A DNA stretch of 64,000 nt, from positions 248,001-312,000 of the forward strand of contig NZ_RHLG01000004.1 in NCBI RefSeq assembly GCF_003712105.1, given 5' to 3'. The notes beneath the pieces are model-generated. The model made no database searches. It was not told where the DNA came from and saw nothing but the letters and a program-made list of their open reading frames with translations. The position numbers and the translations under genes were made by a program. Shown one piece after another: positions 45,866 to 54,217 of the stretch. Numbering within the stretch: position 1 is the first letter of the stretch; every line of letters begins with the position of its first letter. Source of the stretch: Winogradskyella sp. (GTDB taxonomy: Bacteria > Bacteroidota > Bacteroidia > Flavobacteriales > Flavobacteriaceae).

Positions 45866-46928
45866 AATAATCCATTGAGATTATCTAAGGATTGATTGAT
45901 GTTTTTAATAAATCCTTTTTTAGCTAGAAGTTGAATCATTATCTTTTTGAAAATGGATTTAGCCTCCCAAAAAAGTTCGACTCTTAAAACAACTTCATTA
46001 TCAGAAACAGCAGAAATATTGAAAAACTGATACATCACATCAACAGGTGGCAAACTTCTAGTTTCTTCGCCATAAACTAGCTCTCCAGTTTTGTTTTGTT
46101 TTGTAATGACCTTAAAATCAAGATGCTTATTACCCACAACGCACATATGCTCTGTACCTAATCGTGTGACTTCATTTTCATCATAATGAATTTCGTCAGC
46201 TCCTGCTGCCCACAAATGTCGGTATTTATAATTAGTGATTAGTTCTAAAAGTTCAGTTGTACTTGTTTTATAATTACGCTCAAAAACAAGGTTTGGAGGT
46301 CTATCAAACTCTACTAGGTGTTCTTCATGAAACGGTTTAAGTTTTAAATTTTGTGTTGAAATTTCGGAAAACAAATAACCAATTTCTTTATTATCATAAG
46401 TATCTACTCCTTCAAAAAAATTGAATAGTGAACTTTTATAATTTATCGCCATATTTATGTCAGTAGCCAGTTCTTTACTAAGCAATACGTAGTTATCACT
46501 ATCAACTGAGTTCTTAAGCAGACGGTGCGCTTGTATTACAGGTTCTCCAAAAGGTTTACGATTGTTTTGTACAGTTAAAAACTGCAGGTTCCCAGTGTGA
46601 ACGATAATTTTTAATTCTAAATTTACTGCGCTTGAACAGGCTTGACAGGGACAGATTCTATTCTTCTCCATTATTTTAAGATGGCTGTAAAAAGCAGTAT
46701 ACATGGTTTCTACCTGAGCCAACAATTTTTCTTGAGATAAAATCTGTTCTTCTTTAAAAAAAATAATGCATCACCTTCGATTTCAGCCAATTTCAATTCT
46801 TGAGTATTAGATGCTATCAACACCTCTAATAACTCCGCAATAACGTGCTGACTATGTTCTGCTTCTGTAGTTTGAACAAAGTTCGTAAACCCTGAAATAT
46901 CCGGAATAAAAAGTAAAGATTTGCCCAT
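45862..46928 (-). pseudogene. DUF2652-type nucleotide-cyclase-like protein with SRPBCC domain, frameshifted at a T8 tract
   Basis: Two frames make one protein. The first (46928-46710) encodes residues 1-57 with the cyclase-like motifs DISGFTNF (Asp10) and EGDALFF (Asp53), the two metal-binding aspartates of class III cyclases. It then runs out of frame at a run of eight T (46763-46756, minus strand). One added T restores FFFKEEQILSQEKLLAQV, which continues into the second frame (from a nominal TTG at 46725). That frame encodes the rest of the cyclase-like domain (CPCQACSSAVNLELKIIVHTG, GEPVIQAHRLLKNSV) and a C-terminal SRPBCC/polyketide-cyclase-like domain (about 140-290 of the second part). 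The gene is coupled to the LytTR gene. It is a pseudogene, a slippage-switched gene or a sequencing error. Product activity is not established. Confidence 0.8.
46756..46763 (-). repeat. T8 homopolymer at the frameshift
   Basis: Eight A on the plus strand (eight T in the coding strand). Tract length decides whether the two reading frames join: nine T restores the cyclase-like frame. Confidence 0.85.
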
Positions 46929-46932
46929 AATA

Positions 46933-46940
46933 CAAAGGTA
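46933..46940 (-). promoter_or_regulatory. -7 promoter element four bases from the cyclase-like gene start
   Basis: The minus strand reads TACCTTTG (perfect TAnnTTTG), four bases from the ATG at 46928. The 15-base box copy 3 begins 27 bases upstream. No -33 TTG at normal spacing, so activator dependence is plausible. Confidence 0.6.
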
Positions 46941-46967
46941 GCGTTATTCTCAATAATTAATGAAATT

Positions 46968-46982
46968 TGTAGTAAATGGGAA
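46968..46982 (+). promoter_or_regulatory. 15-base box, copy 3 (TGTAGTAAATGGGAA)
   Basis: Identical to copy 1 at 14 of 15 positions. Its distance to the -7 element (27 bases) matches that of copy 1 (28 bases). Confidence 0.55.
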
Positions 46983-47025
46983 GACAATGTGTGAAAATCA
47001 ATTTATTTTTGAGAAAAATCTCTGA

Positions 47026-47385
47026 ATGATTCCTCACGAGTTTATACTAGATTTATTATATCCTTTACCTATCAGAACACAAAAAATGTTTGGCAATGTA
47101 GCCTTATATTATGGTGAAAAAATCATTTTGGCTACACGTCAAAAAGAAGACAAACCTGAAGACAATGGTATTTGGATAGGTACAAAAATAGAATACCATA
47201 ATGAGCTCAAGAAGCTCATACCTGAGTTACAACACTTAAAAACCTATAATATTAAAAAGTGGCTTTTGCTGCATGAAGATGAGCCAAAATTTGAAGAGCG
47301 TGCGCATGACATTGCTCAACTTATAAAAGCACATAGCGATCTCATCGGAATTATTCCAAAACCAAAAAAAAAGAGAACTCAATGA
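47026..47385 (+). CDS. TfoX/YjbR-like small protein
   Basis: The 119-residue protein has the N-terminal TfoX-like signature (RTQKMFGNVALYYGEKIILATRQ) and a GIWIGTKIEYH segment, then DEPKFEERAHDIAQLIK and a basic tail (PKPKKKRTQ). TfoX_N-like domains are often single small proteins of unknown role. Similarity to YjbR/MmcQ is also possible. The stop overlaps the next start by ATGA. Confidence 0.65.
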   Translation: MIPHEFILDLLYPLPIRTQKMFGNVALYYGEKIILATRQKEDKPEDNGIWIGTKIEYHNELKKLIPELQHLKTYNIKKWLLLHEDEPKFEERAHDIAQLIKAHSDLIGIIPKPKKKRTQ

Positions 47386-48188
47386 TCCCAGAACATATAC
47401 AAAACAGAAAAGGTGCCAGAAGCTTAAAAGATCTTAACCCAGAAGTAATTAAATACCTCAACAAAGGACTGATAGAAACCAAAAATCTCATGGAATGGTT
47501 GGCTACCGACCAATTGGCATTATTAAAATTAGTACTACATAATTTGGGAAAGCGCCATTGGCATACAGATTTTGAAGTTGCAGTAAATGCTCAAAAAAAG
47601 CCAACTGCCAATAGTAACACCAAAGTCATTGGTGAAACGCTAGGTGTATTGACATCTGATATGTCCATTTATAAAACATTAAAAACACATACTTCAGATT
47701 TGGTAAGATGCTGGGCATGTTGGGCTGAGAGTACACATCACGATTCAGTAACAGACTTAATTAAAACCATGCAACCATATGCAGCCGATACTCATTTTGG
47801 TGTGCGCGAAGTTGTGATTTTTGCGAGTAAAGAACGAATGATTGAAGATTTAGACACAGCTATAGATATTCTTTCTAAATGGACATCAAATGAAGATGAA
47901 AATATACGTCGGTTTGCTATTGAGTCACTTAGACCAGTTGGTGTTTGGACAAAAAAGATTCCTGCTTTTCAAGAATCACCCGAAAGAGGTTTACCCCTAT
48001 TAGAACCTTTAAAATCTGATGCTTCAAAATATGTGCGAGATTCGGTAGGCAATTGGCTTAATGATGCTAGTAAATCGCGACCTGATTGGGTGAAATCTAT
48101 TTGCAGTCGCTGGGAGAAAGAATCAAAAACTAAAGAAACGGATTATATCATTAAAAAAGGATTACGAACTATTGAGAAAAAGAAATAA
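47382..48188 (+). CDS. DNA alkylation-repair-like HEAT protein (AlkC/AlkD family)
   Basis: The 268-residue protein is all-helical and resembles the AlkC/AlkD glycosylase family: KRHWHTDFEVAVNAQKKPT, SDLVRCWACWAEST, REVVIFASKERMIED, RRFAIESLRPVGVWTKKIP, YVRDSVGNWLNDASKSRPDWV. Such proteins remove N-alkylated bases or act as HEAT-repeat scaffolds. It is translationally coupled to the TfoX-like gene and is followed by a bidirectional terminator. Confidence 0.8.
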   Translation: MIPEHIQNRKGARSLKDLNPEVIKYLNKGLIETKNLMEWLATDQLALLKLVLHNLGKRHWHTDFEVAVNAQKKPTANSNTKVIGETLGVLTSDMSIYKTLKTHTSDLVRCWACWAESTHHDSVTDLIKTMQPYAADTHFGVREVVIFASKERMIEDLDTAIDILSKWTSNEDENIRRFAIESLRPVGVWTKKIPAFQESPERGLPLLEPLKSDASKYVRDSVGNWLNDASKSRPDWVKSICSRWEKESKTKETDYIIKKGLRTIEKKK

Positions 48189-48199
48189 TAGATGTAACT

Positions 48200-48229
48200 A
48201 AAAAGCCTGAACATATGTTCAGGCTTTTT
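48200..48229. terminator. Bidirectional terminator between the AlkD-like and HMA genes
   Basis: A perfect 30-base palindrome (AAAAAGCCTGAACAT and its mirror) with A and T flanks, 11 bases after the AlkD-like stop and 3 bases before the HMA gene stop on the other strand. Confidence 0.93.
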
Positions 48230-48232
48230 GCA

Positions 48233-48598
48233 TTAGTTTTCATTTTCTGACTTGTGTGCTTTTACCACATCTTCATCACGATACTTGCAACAAGGATCTA
48301 CTTTAGCGTAAGCTTTATCACTTGCCTTGATATATTTGGTATCATGACCAACATCAGCAAGCTTTTGAGCTATGGTTTTTAAATCTGTTTTACGCTCATC
48401 AAATATAAGTTTGAGCTCATGAGTTTTAATATTCCAAACTGCAGATTTTACACCTTTAGTTCGTATAGCAGCTTTCTCTATACGTTCTTTACATTCACCG
48501 CAAACGCCATCAACTTCTATCGATGCCTTTGCATTTTTATTTTGTGAGAATGCTAATACACTCATAATTAGCATTGCAATAGTTAGTAGTTTTTTCAT
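48233..48598 (-). CDS. Secreted heavy-metal-associated (HMA) domain protein
   Basis: The 121-residue protein has a signal peptide (1-19) and an HMA domain with GVCGECKERIEKAA (Cys33 and Cys36, the CxxC metal site) and the helix-strand pattern GVKSAVWNIKTHELKLIFDE. A second cysteine pair (CCKYRDED) lies near the C-terminus. It probably binds Cu(I), Zn or a similar metal in the periplasm. It is downstream of the TonB receptor by 1 base. Confidence 0.85.
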   Translation of the reverse strand: MKKLLTIAMLIMSVLAFSQNKNAKASIEVDGVCGECKERIEKAAIRTKGVKSAVWNIKTHELKLIFDERKTDLKTIAQKLADVGHDTKYIKASDKAYAKVDPCCKYRDEDVVKAHKSENEN

Positions 48599-48599
48599 T

Positions 48600-50837
48600 T
48601 TAATTTATTTTAAATCTTAGACCTGTATAATACATGCTTCCAAAAATTGGCCCGTAGACAAAGTTACTATCAAAATTTGAACCAAACGGATTGTCTGCAC
48701 TTATTATTGGGTCTGGTTGTCTAACATTAGTTACATTTTCGCCACCTATGTACACTTCAAACTTTGGAGAAAACACCTTCGTGACTTGTAAATTTAGTGT
48801 GCCTACTGTCGGTGATTTTTCTGGCAATTGAAATTGTGGCGCGCTTAAATTTGTATTTGGGAAACGTTGCTCGCTAACCCAATTATAGGTAGCATCAAAT
48901 TTCCATTGGCTATCATTTTCTTTTTTATCTGTTTCATACGCCGCATTAGCAAAAAAGCGATGCTGAGGTATAAAAGGCTTTTGTAATCTTCCTGATATAT
49001 AATCTGTTTGTATATCGTAATATTTATAAGCAGTTCTCAAATCAAAGCCTTCAAATAAATCATAATTAATTTCAACTTGAAAACTATTAGCAAAGCTATT
49101 ACCATCAAGATTGTAAAAACTAATTTCAAACGGATTTTCCCAGTCTGTGATCACTTGATTTTTAAAGTCTGTTCTGTAAAAATCAAACGTAATATCAGCT
49201 TTTCTACCAAATAGATTAAACCCTTGCAAATAGCTAACACCATAATTCCAGGCTATCTCAGGGTCTAGCCCATAGATTTTTCCACCTGAGTTTATAATAT
49301 TTATTTGTCGAGAGCTTGAGAACATATTCTGTGTCTCAGCAAAAATATTTGCGCTTCTTATACCACGACCGGCAGATAATCTAATTGCTGATTTCTCCCA
49401 AGGTGTATAACGCATATGTAATCTAGGTGTTACAAAAAACCCAAACCTGTTATGTTGGTCTACACGTAAACCAGCAGTCATAGTTAACTTATCTAAATCA
49501 TCGTAGGCGTATTCAAAAAAGCCTCCGAATGAGTTTTCAGTTCGTTCAAAATTTTGAGTATTTACTAACTCATCGTAATGGTCTAAAGTGAAACTAATCC
49601 CAGTTTTGATTTTGTGCCTAGAGTCTGAAATGATACTATTATAAACCAAGTTAGAATAAAAGCTATTATGCCTTATATCATATATATTTAGACCAAAATA
49701 TGAGTCTTGTTTATGATGGCTAAATGCGGTTTGAAAACCTAAACTCTGGTATGGAACTTCTGGATTTACATAGCCTAGCTTAGTTGTAATATCAAAACGC
49801 TCTGTATTTATCTCACTTCCCCAAGCATTTGTAGTACCTCTATCTGTATCTGGATTAAAATTAACTTGTCCCGATTGTTTTTCGTCATACAAGTATCTTA
49901 AGTTGATAAAGCTCACAATGCCTTTTTCTGCGTCAGTGTATTGCCAACGGTTCATGACATTAACTTGGTTATACAAAGGCATATCTAAAAATCCATCATT
50001 GTTAACATCATGTGTCTCTTGCAATGTATTTCCGTGTATGTATAAGCCAGTGCTCCATTTTTCGCTTAAGCTTGTATTAAGATGTGTATTTAACTCAAAC
50101 CTTTGACTTGTAGCAGCGTATAGGTTTACAAAAAACTTGTCATCTGTTATTGGTTTTACCAATTCTGCATTAATCTGTCCAGTAATACTTTCATAACCAT
50201 TAACAACACTACCTGCGCCTTTAGTAATTTGAATACTCTCAACCCATGTTCCTGGGATAAAACTCAAACCATATGTTTGAGCAGCACCTCGGATTGCAGG
50301 AATATTTTCGGTAGAAATCAAAATGTAAGGTGAATCTAAACCTAGCATTTTTATTTGTTTAGTACCGGTAACAGCATCAGAAAAATTCACATCAATAGAC
50401 GGGTTTGTTTCAAAGCTCTCCGAAAGATTACAACAAGCTGCTTTAAGTAATTCATCTCGGCTCACTGTAAATGTATTTGTGGCCTTTAAATACGATCTCG
50501 CTGTTGTTTGTTTTCGAGAAGTGATAGTTACTGCATCCAGCTCATCAGAAGCTTTCAAAACGTGCCGTATATACTTGTTGCCATTAACTATTAATGTATC
50601 TGTTTTAAATCCAACATAACTAATCACCAACTTATTGAATGAAAACTTATACGGCAAAGAAAATGTACCATCTTCACCAGTTATGACACCAATACTTGAA
50701 CCTAGCCAATAGACATTAGCTCCAGAAAGCGGTATTTCTTGAGAGCTACTTTTCTCTAATATTATGCCAGTAAGTTGTTCTTGCGCTGATAAACTCAGCG
50801 CCAAAAACATAACACTTATTTTTAAATATTTTTTCAT
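48600..50837 (-). CDS. TonB-dependent outer-membrane receptor
   Basis: The 745-residue protein has a signal peptide (1-18), a carboxypeptidase-regulatory-like domain (about 20-105, LTGIILEKSSSQEIPLSGANVYW), a plug domain (about 115-235, with a CC pair in ELLKAACCNLSESFE and the loop IQITKGAGSVVNGYESITGQI) and a 22-strand barrel ending in an aromatic-rich strand (MYYTGLRFKIN). The adjacent HMA protein, HYC_CC_PP protein and the plug cysteines suggest a metal (perhaps copper) substrate. This is inferred from context only. Confidence 0.88.
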   Translation of the reverse strand: MKKYLKISVMFLALSLSAQEQLTGIILEKSSSQEIPLSGANVYWLGSSIGVITGEDGTFSLPYKFSFNKLVISYVGFKTDTLIVNGNKYIRHVLKASDELDAVTITSRKQTTARSYLKATNTFTVSRDELLKAACCNLSESFETNPSIDVNFSDAVTGTKQIKMLGLDSPYILISTENIPAIRGAAQTYGLSFIPGTWVESIQITKGAGSVVNGYESITGQINAELVKPITDDKFFVNLYAATSQRFELNTHLNTSLSEKWSTGLYIHGNTLQETHDVNNDGFLDMPLYNQVNVMNRWQYTDAEKGIVSFINLRYLYDEKQSGQVNFNPDTDRGTTNAWGSEINTERFDITTKLGYVNPEVPYQSLGFQTAFSHHKQDSYFGLNIYDIRHNSFYSNLVYNSIISDSRHKIKTGISFTLDHYDELVNTQNFERTENSFGGFFEYAYDDLDKLTMTAGLRVDQHNRFGFFVTPRLHMRYTPWEKSAIRLSAGRGIRSANIFAETQNMFSSSRQINIINSGGKIYGLDPEIAWNYGVSYLQGFNLFGRKADITFDFYRTDFKNQVITDWENPFEISFYNLDGNSFANSFQVEINYDLFEGFDLRTAYKYYDIQTDYISGRLQKPFIPQHRFFANAAYETDKKENDSQWKFDATYNWVSEQRFPNTNLSAPQFQLPEKSPTVGTLNLQVTKVFSPKFEVYIGGENVTNVRQPDPIISADNPFGSNFDSNFVYGPIFGSMYYTGLRFKIN

Positions 50838-50905
50838 TTATTTGATTTATAGGTATAACAATAAGCACACGTATATGTGCTTTTAATTCTAAAAGTTATA
50901 CTAAA

Positions 50906-51310
50906 TCAAATTAGGTAAGTCTCATTCAAGACCTGAATGTCACTGATGAGTAATGGCGGTGAATAATCTTTATGAGGTATTACCTTTTTTGGAAGACTTT
51001 CATAAAGATTGAAATATGAATATATATATGCAAATAAGACCTGTTGCTGAATATCTTCTAAATCATCAAAGGCTTTAATTGTAATTTCATCTTGGCCTTC
51101 AATTAAATCAACTTCATTTTTACAACACGACTTTTTAAGATCAGGAAGTTTATCCATTTCCATTCCGCAACCATCAACTTCAGAAAATAGGGCAACATCA
51201 ACCAAACGGTCACCACAATAATGCTTCTCGATGGTAAAAGAAAATGTAGAGAGCAACACTAAAGTAGATAGTGCCACTGAAAACACCTTATGTAATAAAA
51301 CATATTTCAC
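50906..51310 (-). CDS. HYC_CC_PP family protein
   Basis: The 134-residue protein has an N-terminal hydrophobic segment (1-25), then the three family marks: EKHYCGDRLVD (His30-Tyr31-Cys32), KKSCCKNE (Cys62-Cys63) and SPPLL near the C-terminus. HYC_CC_PP proteins are small cysteine-rich envelope proteins of unknown function found near metal-linked genes. The start is GTG at 51310, with a -7 element four bases upstream. It lies 68 bases before the TonB gene. Confidence 0.8.
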   Translation of the reverse strand: MKYVLLHKVFSVALSTLVLLSTFSFTIEKHYCGDRLVDVALFSEVDGCGMEMDKLPDLKKSCCKNEVDLIEGQDEITIKAFDDLEDIQQQVLFAYIYSYFNLYESLPKKVIPHKDYSPPLLISDIQVLNETYLI

Positions 51311-51314
51311 ACAG

Positions 51315-51322
51315 CAAAATTA
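51315..51322 (-). promoter_or_regulatory. -7 promoter element four bases from the HYC_CC_PP start
   Basis: The minus strand reads TAATTTTG (perfect TAnnTTTG), four bases from the GTG at 51310. No -33 TTG is seen. Confidence 0.5.
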
Positions 51323-51360
51323 GTAAAAAAGAAAAAACTGCTATTTTAATTATAATTCAA

Positions 51361-51795
51361 TTAACGTTTAAGCTTGTAATAATATAAGGCCGGAAGTAAC
51401 AGCAGTAATAGTATTGGTTGAATTAAAAACCGACGTACATTAAAGAATAAATAATAATCTTCTTGCTTAGGATTAATTACAAAATACATGAAAGGAATTA
51501 AAAAGCATACATAAGCAATAGCATAAATTACTACTGAAAACTTAATCATTTGTTTATCCTTAAAAGCACAGTAAATAATACCTAAGGATAGAAGCGTATT
51601 AATGGCATAGCGTAACGAAGTAAAAAACACCAGTTTAGCTACTTCACGTCTAGGACTATCTATATATAAGTAATCATTTTCAAAAAAAATGAGGTAAGGA
51701 TCATAGAACAGAACATCTTCGTAGGCTCTAACCAATATCAAAAGTAACAACAAAATCGCTACTAAAATGTATGATACTGTTTTAGTCATCTTCAA
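51361..51795 (-). CDS. Exosortase F system-associated membrane protein
   Basis: This 144-residue protein has four predicted transmembrane helices (about 9-24, 45-65, 80-104 and 115-138) and the segment YEDVLFYDPYLIFFENDY in the first loop. It matches the small membrane protein encoded beside xrtF in flavobacteria. It overlaps the xrtF stop by 14 bases, so the two are translationally linked. No catalytic residues are known. Confidence 0.88.
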   Translation of the reverse strand: MKMTKTVSYILVAILLLLLILVRAYEDVLFYDPYLIFFENDYLYIDSPRREVAKLVFFTSLRYAINTLLSLGIIYCAFKDKQMIKFSVVIYAIAYVCFLIPFMYFVINPKQEDYYLFFNVRRFLIQPILLLLLLPALYYYKLKR

Positions 51796-52336
51796 CTCTT
51801 TTTGGTTTAGAAAACTGGTTTACCCAAAACATCCACAGCAAAAACACCATTCCGTAAATAGCTAGTGGAAATATAACTTCGTGCATAAGCTCACTACGCC
51901 AAGGATACTTATACAAGCCTATAGTAAGCAGAATAATTCTAAGCAGGTTTACACAATATATCAATACACTACCAGCTAGAATGAATAAAAAAGTGCGCTT
52001 AAATGTATCTGAAAATGCAACTACAAACGAGATAAATAAGATAATAACACTCAAGCTGTTGCACCCTTCAATTATTCGAGCTAAATACTTTTGCTCCATA
52101 AACACCATTAATGAAGGTTCGTCTGGATGAGGAACAATGTTAGTGGTATAGTTTAATGTATTAAGCACAGCCTCGGTTTGTTTACCAACCAAATGCGTCA
52201 TATAATCTGGATAGTATTTAGACCCATCAGAAAAGTCTAAATAAAACTTATATGCAAAAGACAACACACTGTAAACCAACACAAATGTGAGAATAAATCG
52301 AATGACTAATTTGTATTTTGTAAGTAATGCTCTCAA
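51782..52336 (-). CDS. xrtF: Exosortase family protein XrtF
   Basis: The 184-residue protein has several transmembrane helices and the exosortase catalytic triad: Cys92 in RIIEGCNSLSV, Arg133 in VNLLRI and His152 in SELMHEV. Exosortases cleave and attach proteins carrying C-terminal sorting signals in the cell envelope. The XrtF target set is not established to my knowledge. The start is a TTG at 52336, since no ATG is in frame before the first helix. It is the first gene of a two-gene unit. Confidence 0.92.
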   Translation of the reverse strand: MRALLTKYKLVIRFILTFVLVYSVLSFAYKFYLDFSDGSKYYPDYMTHLVGKQTEAVLNTLNYTTNIVPHPDEPSLMVFMEQKYLARIIEGCNSLSVIILFISFVVAFSDTFKRTFLFILAGSVLIYCVNLLRIILLTIGLYKYPWRSELMHEVIFPLAIYGMVFLLWMFWVNQFSKPKRVEDD

Positions 52337-52428
52337 AAAATGACTTATGTTACTGTGCTGTTAAAATTATAGAATTACAATTTGTAAGTTGCACTTTTTA
52401 GATATTTTTACCAAAATTTTTATTGACA

Positions 52429-52884
52429 ATGATATTTGAAGAATTAAAATCCTTAACAACAGCTATAACATCAGACAAAACTCTAAGTCTTGATGAAAAA
52501 CTCCTGAAGATTTGCGAACTTCTTGAAGCTAATATAGATTATTATAATTGGGTTGGGTTCTATTTTAAAAATGGCAATAAAAACGAACTAAAGCTAGGAC
52601 CATACGTTGGCGAGCCAACAGACCATACTATTATTCCGTTCGGGAAAGGTATTTGCGGGCAAGTGGCCGTTAGCAATCAAAATTTTGTTGTACCAGATGT
52701 GAGTGCACAAGATAACTACATAGCCTGTAGTATTACAGTAAAGGCAGAAATTGTAATTCCTATTTTTGTAAACGGTGAAAATATTGGTCAGATAGATATC
52801 GATTCTAACACACCTGACCCATTCACAGAGAAAGATGAACGTTTTTTAGAATTTGTCTGTGAGGAAGTAGCTGAACTACTATAG
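52429..52884 (+). CDS. GAF-domain free methionine-(R)-sulfoxide reductase-like protein
   Basis: From the ATG at 52429 (a TTG 6 bases upstream is less likely) the protein has 151 residues and is a single GAF domain: NWVGFYFKNGNKNELKLGPY, GKGICGQVAVSNQNFVVPDV (Cys76) and DNYIACSITVKAEIVIPIF (Cys100). The two cysteines are spaced like the catalytic pair of E. coli fRMsr (YebR). Reduction of free methionine sulfoxide is the likely activity. It is divergent from xrtF. Confidence 0.85.
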   Translation: MIFEELKSLTTAITSDKTLSLDEKLLKICELLEANIDYYNWVGFYFKNGNKNELKLGPYVGEPTDHTIIPFGKGICGQVAVSNQNFVVPDVSAQDNYIACSITVKAEIVIPIFVNGENIGQIDIDSNTPDPFTEKDERFLEFVCEEVAELL

Positions 52885-52890
52885 ACCTTT

Positions 52891-54144
52891 TTACATTCCG
52901 GTTCTTATAGCTTCAACAGGATCTAAACGTGAAGCTCTCAATGCAGGAATCACTCCAGAAATAAGTCCGATTATAGACGAGATACTAAATCCAAGAAGCA
53001 TATTTTGAGGAGATAGAACAAAGTCAAAATCTGTTGCAATATTACTAGCTACCATAGTACCTAACCAAACCATCAATAGACCTACTAAACCTCCAACAAT
53101 AGCCAAAATTACAGCTTCAAACAAAAACTGAAATAGTATAAACTTATTTTTTGCACCCAAAGACTTCTGAATCCCGATAAGATTGGTGCGTTCTTTTACA
53201 CTAACAAACATAATATTAGCAATTCCAAAACCGCCAACTAAAAGTGAGAACAAACTAATCAACCAACCAATAAAATTCATACTACCTATAATGCTATCTA
53301 TAGCATCTTTAAGTCCTGAAATTACACTAATAAAAAAGGTGTTAATTTCATTTGGCTTTAATCCACGTCTATTCCGCATAATCTGAGTTACCTCAGCTTT
53401 TAATTCATCAATATCAGCATCTGGCTTAGGTTTTATAATAACAATATTGTTAATGTTTCTGTTATTATCACCATAACGATTTCTTACAAAATTAGCTGGC
53501 AAAAAAATAGATACATCATTACTATCACCAAACAATCCAGAGCCTTCTTTTTTAACCACACCTATAACCGTGAATTTTTGTCCATAAAGTCTAACACGCT
53601 TACCCAATGGTTCTAAATCTCCAAAAAGTGAATTTGCAATTTCATCGCCAATAACAATAACAGGTTTACCAGAATTGGATTCTGCTTCGTTATAAAAACG
53701 TCCTTTAGAAAACTCCAAGGTTTGAATATCAGTAAACTGATGAGAGACCACCACAGTATTTACATTGCTTACTACCTCAGACTCATATCGTACACTTTCT
53801 GGACGAACAAACAATTGGTATGCCACATGTTCTGCACCCGTAAGATTATCTTTTAAATAGTTATACTCGTTAAAATTGACCTTATCAAATTGTTGTCGTT
53901 TCCATCTTGGGACATCTGTTGGTCCAAATGAGAAACGAGCAAGATACATGGTGTTACTATCTAAGGAGCTTAATTGTGATTTAATATTCTTATCTAATGA
54001 ATCAACAGCTGCTAATACAGCTATGATAGAGAATATACCAATTGTAACTCCTAACAAGGACAGAAATGTTCTTAGTTTATTGTTACGTAAAGCATTAAAT
54101 GCAAAAGAAAAACTCTCTTTTAATAATCTGAGATAGACAAACAT
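52891..54144 (-). CDS. MacB/FtsX-type ABC permease, paralogue 1
   Basis: The 417-residue protein has the MacB architecture: helix 1 (about 16-42, KLRTFLSLLGVTIGIFSIIAVLAA), a periplasmic MacB core (about 45-275) and three C-terminal helices (GWLISLFSLLVGGFGIANIMFV, then VILAIVGGLVGLLMVW, then GFSISSIIGLISGVIPAL). It ends DPVEAIRTGM. It is a tandem paralogue of the gene upstream; N- and C-terminal regions are nearly identical, the periplasmic cores differ. No ATPase gene is adjacent, so the partner ATPase must be encoded elsewhere. Confidence 0.88.
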   Translation of the reverse strand: MFVYLRLLKESFSFAFNALRNNKLRTFLSLLGVTIGIFSIIAVLAAVDSLDKNIKSQLSSLDSNTMYLARFSFGPTDVPRWKRQQFDKVNFNEYNYLKDNLTGAEHVAYQLFVRPESVRYESEVVSNVNTVVVSHQFTDIQTLEFSKGRFYNEAESNSGKPVIVIGDEIANSLFGDLEPLGKRVRLYGQKFTVIGVVKKEGSGLFGDSNDVSIFLPANFVRNRYGDNNRNINNIVIIKPKPDADIDELKAEVTQIMRNRRGLKPNEINTFFISVISGLKDAIDSIIGSMNFIGWLISLFSLLVGGFGIANIMFVSVKERTNLIGIQKSLGAKNKFILFQFLFEAVILAIVGGLVGLLMVWLGTMVASNIATDFDFVLSPQNMLLGFSISSIIGLISGVIPALRASRLDPVEAIRTGM

Positions 54145-54217
54145 TGATTGATTTCATTTTAAAGACTAAAGATAAAATCGAATAATCAAAAAACTGTTAC
54201 AAAAACTATAAAACTGT

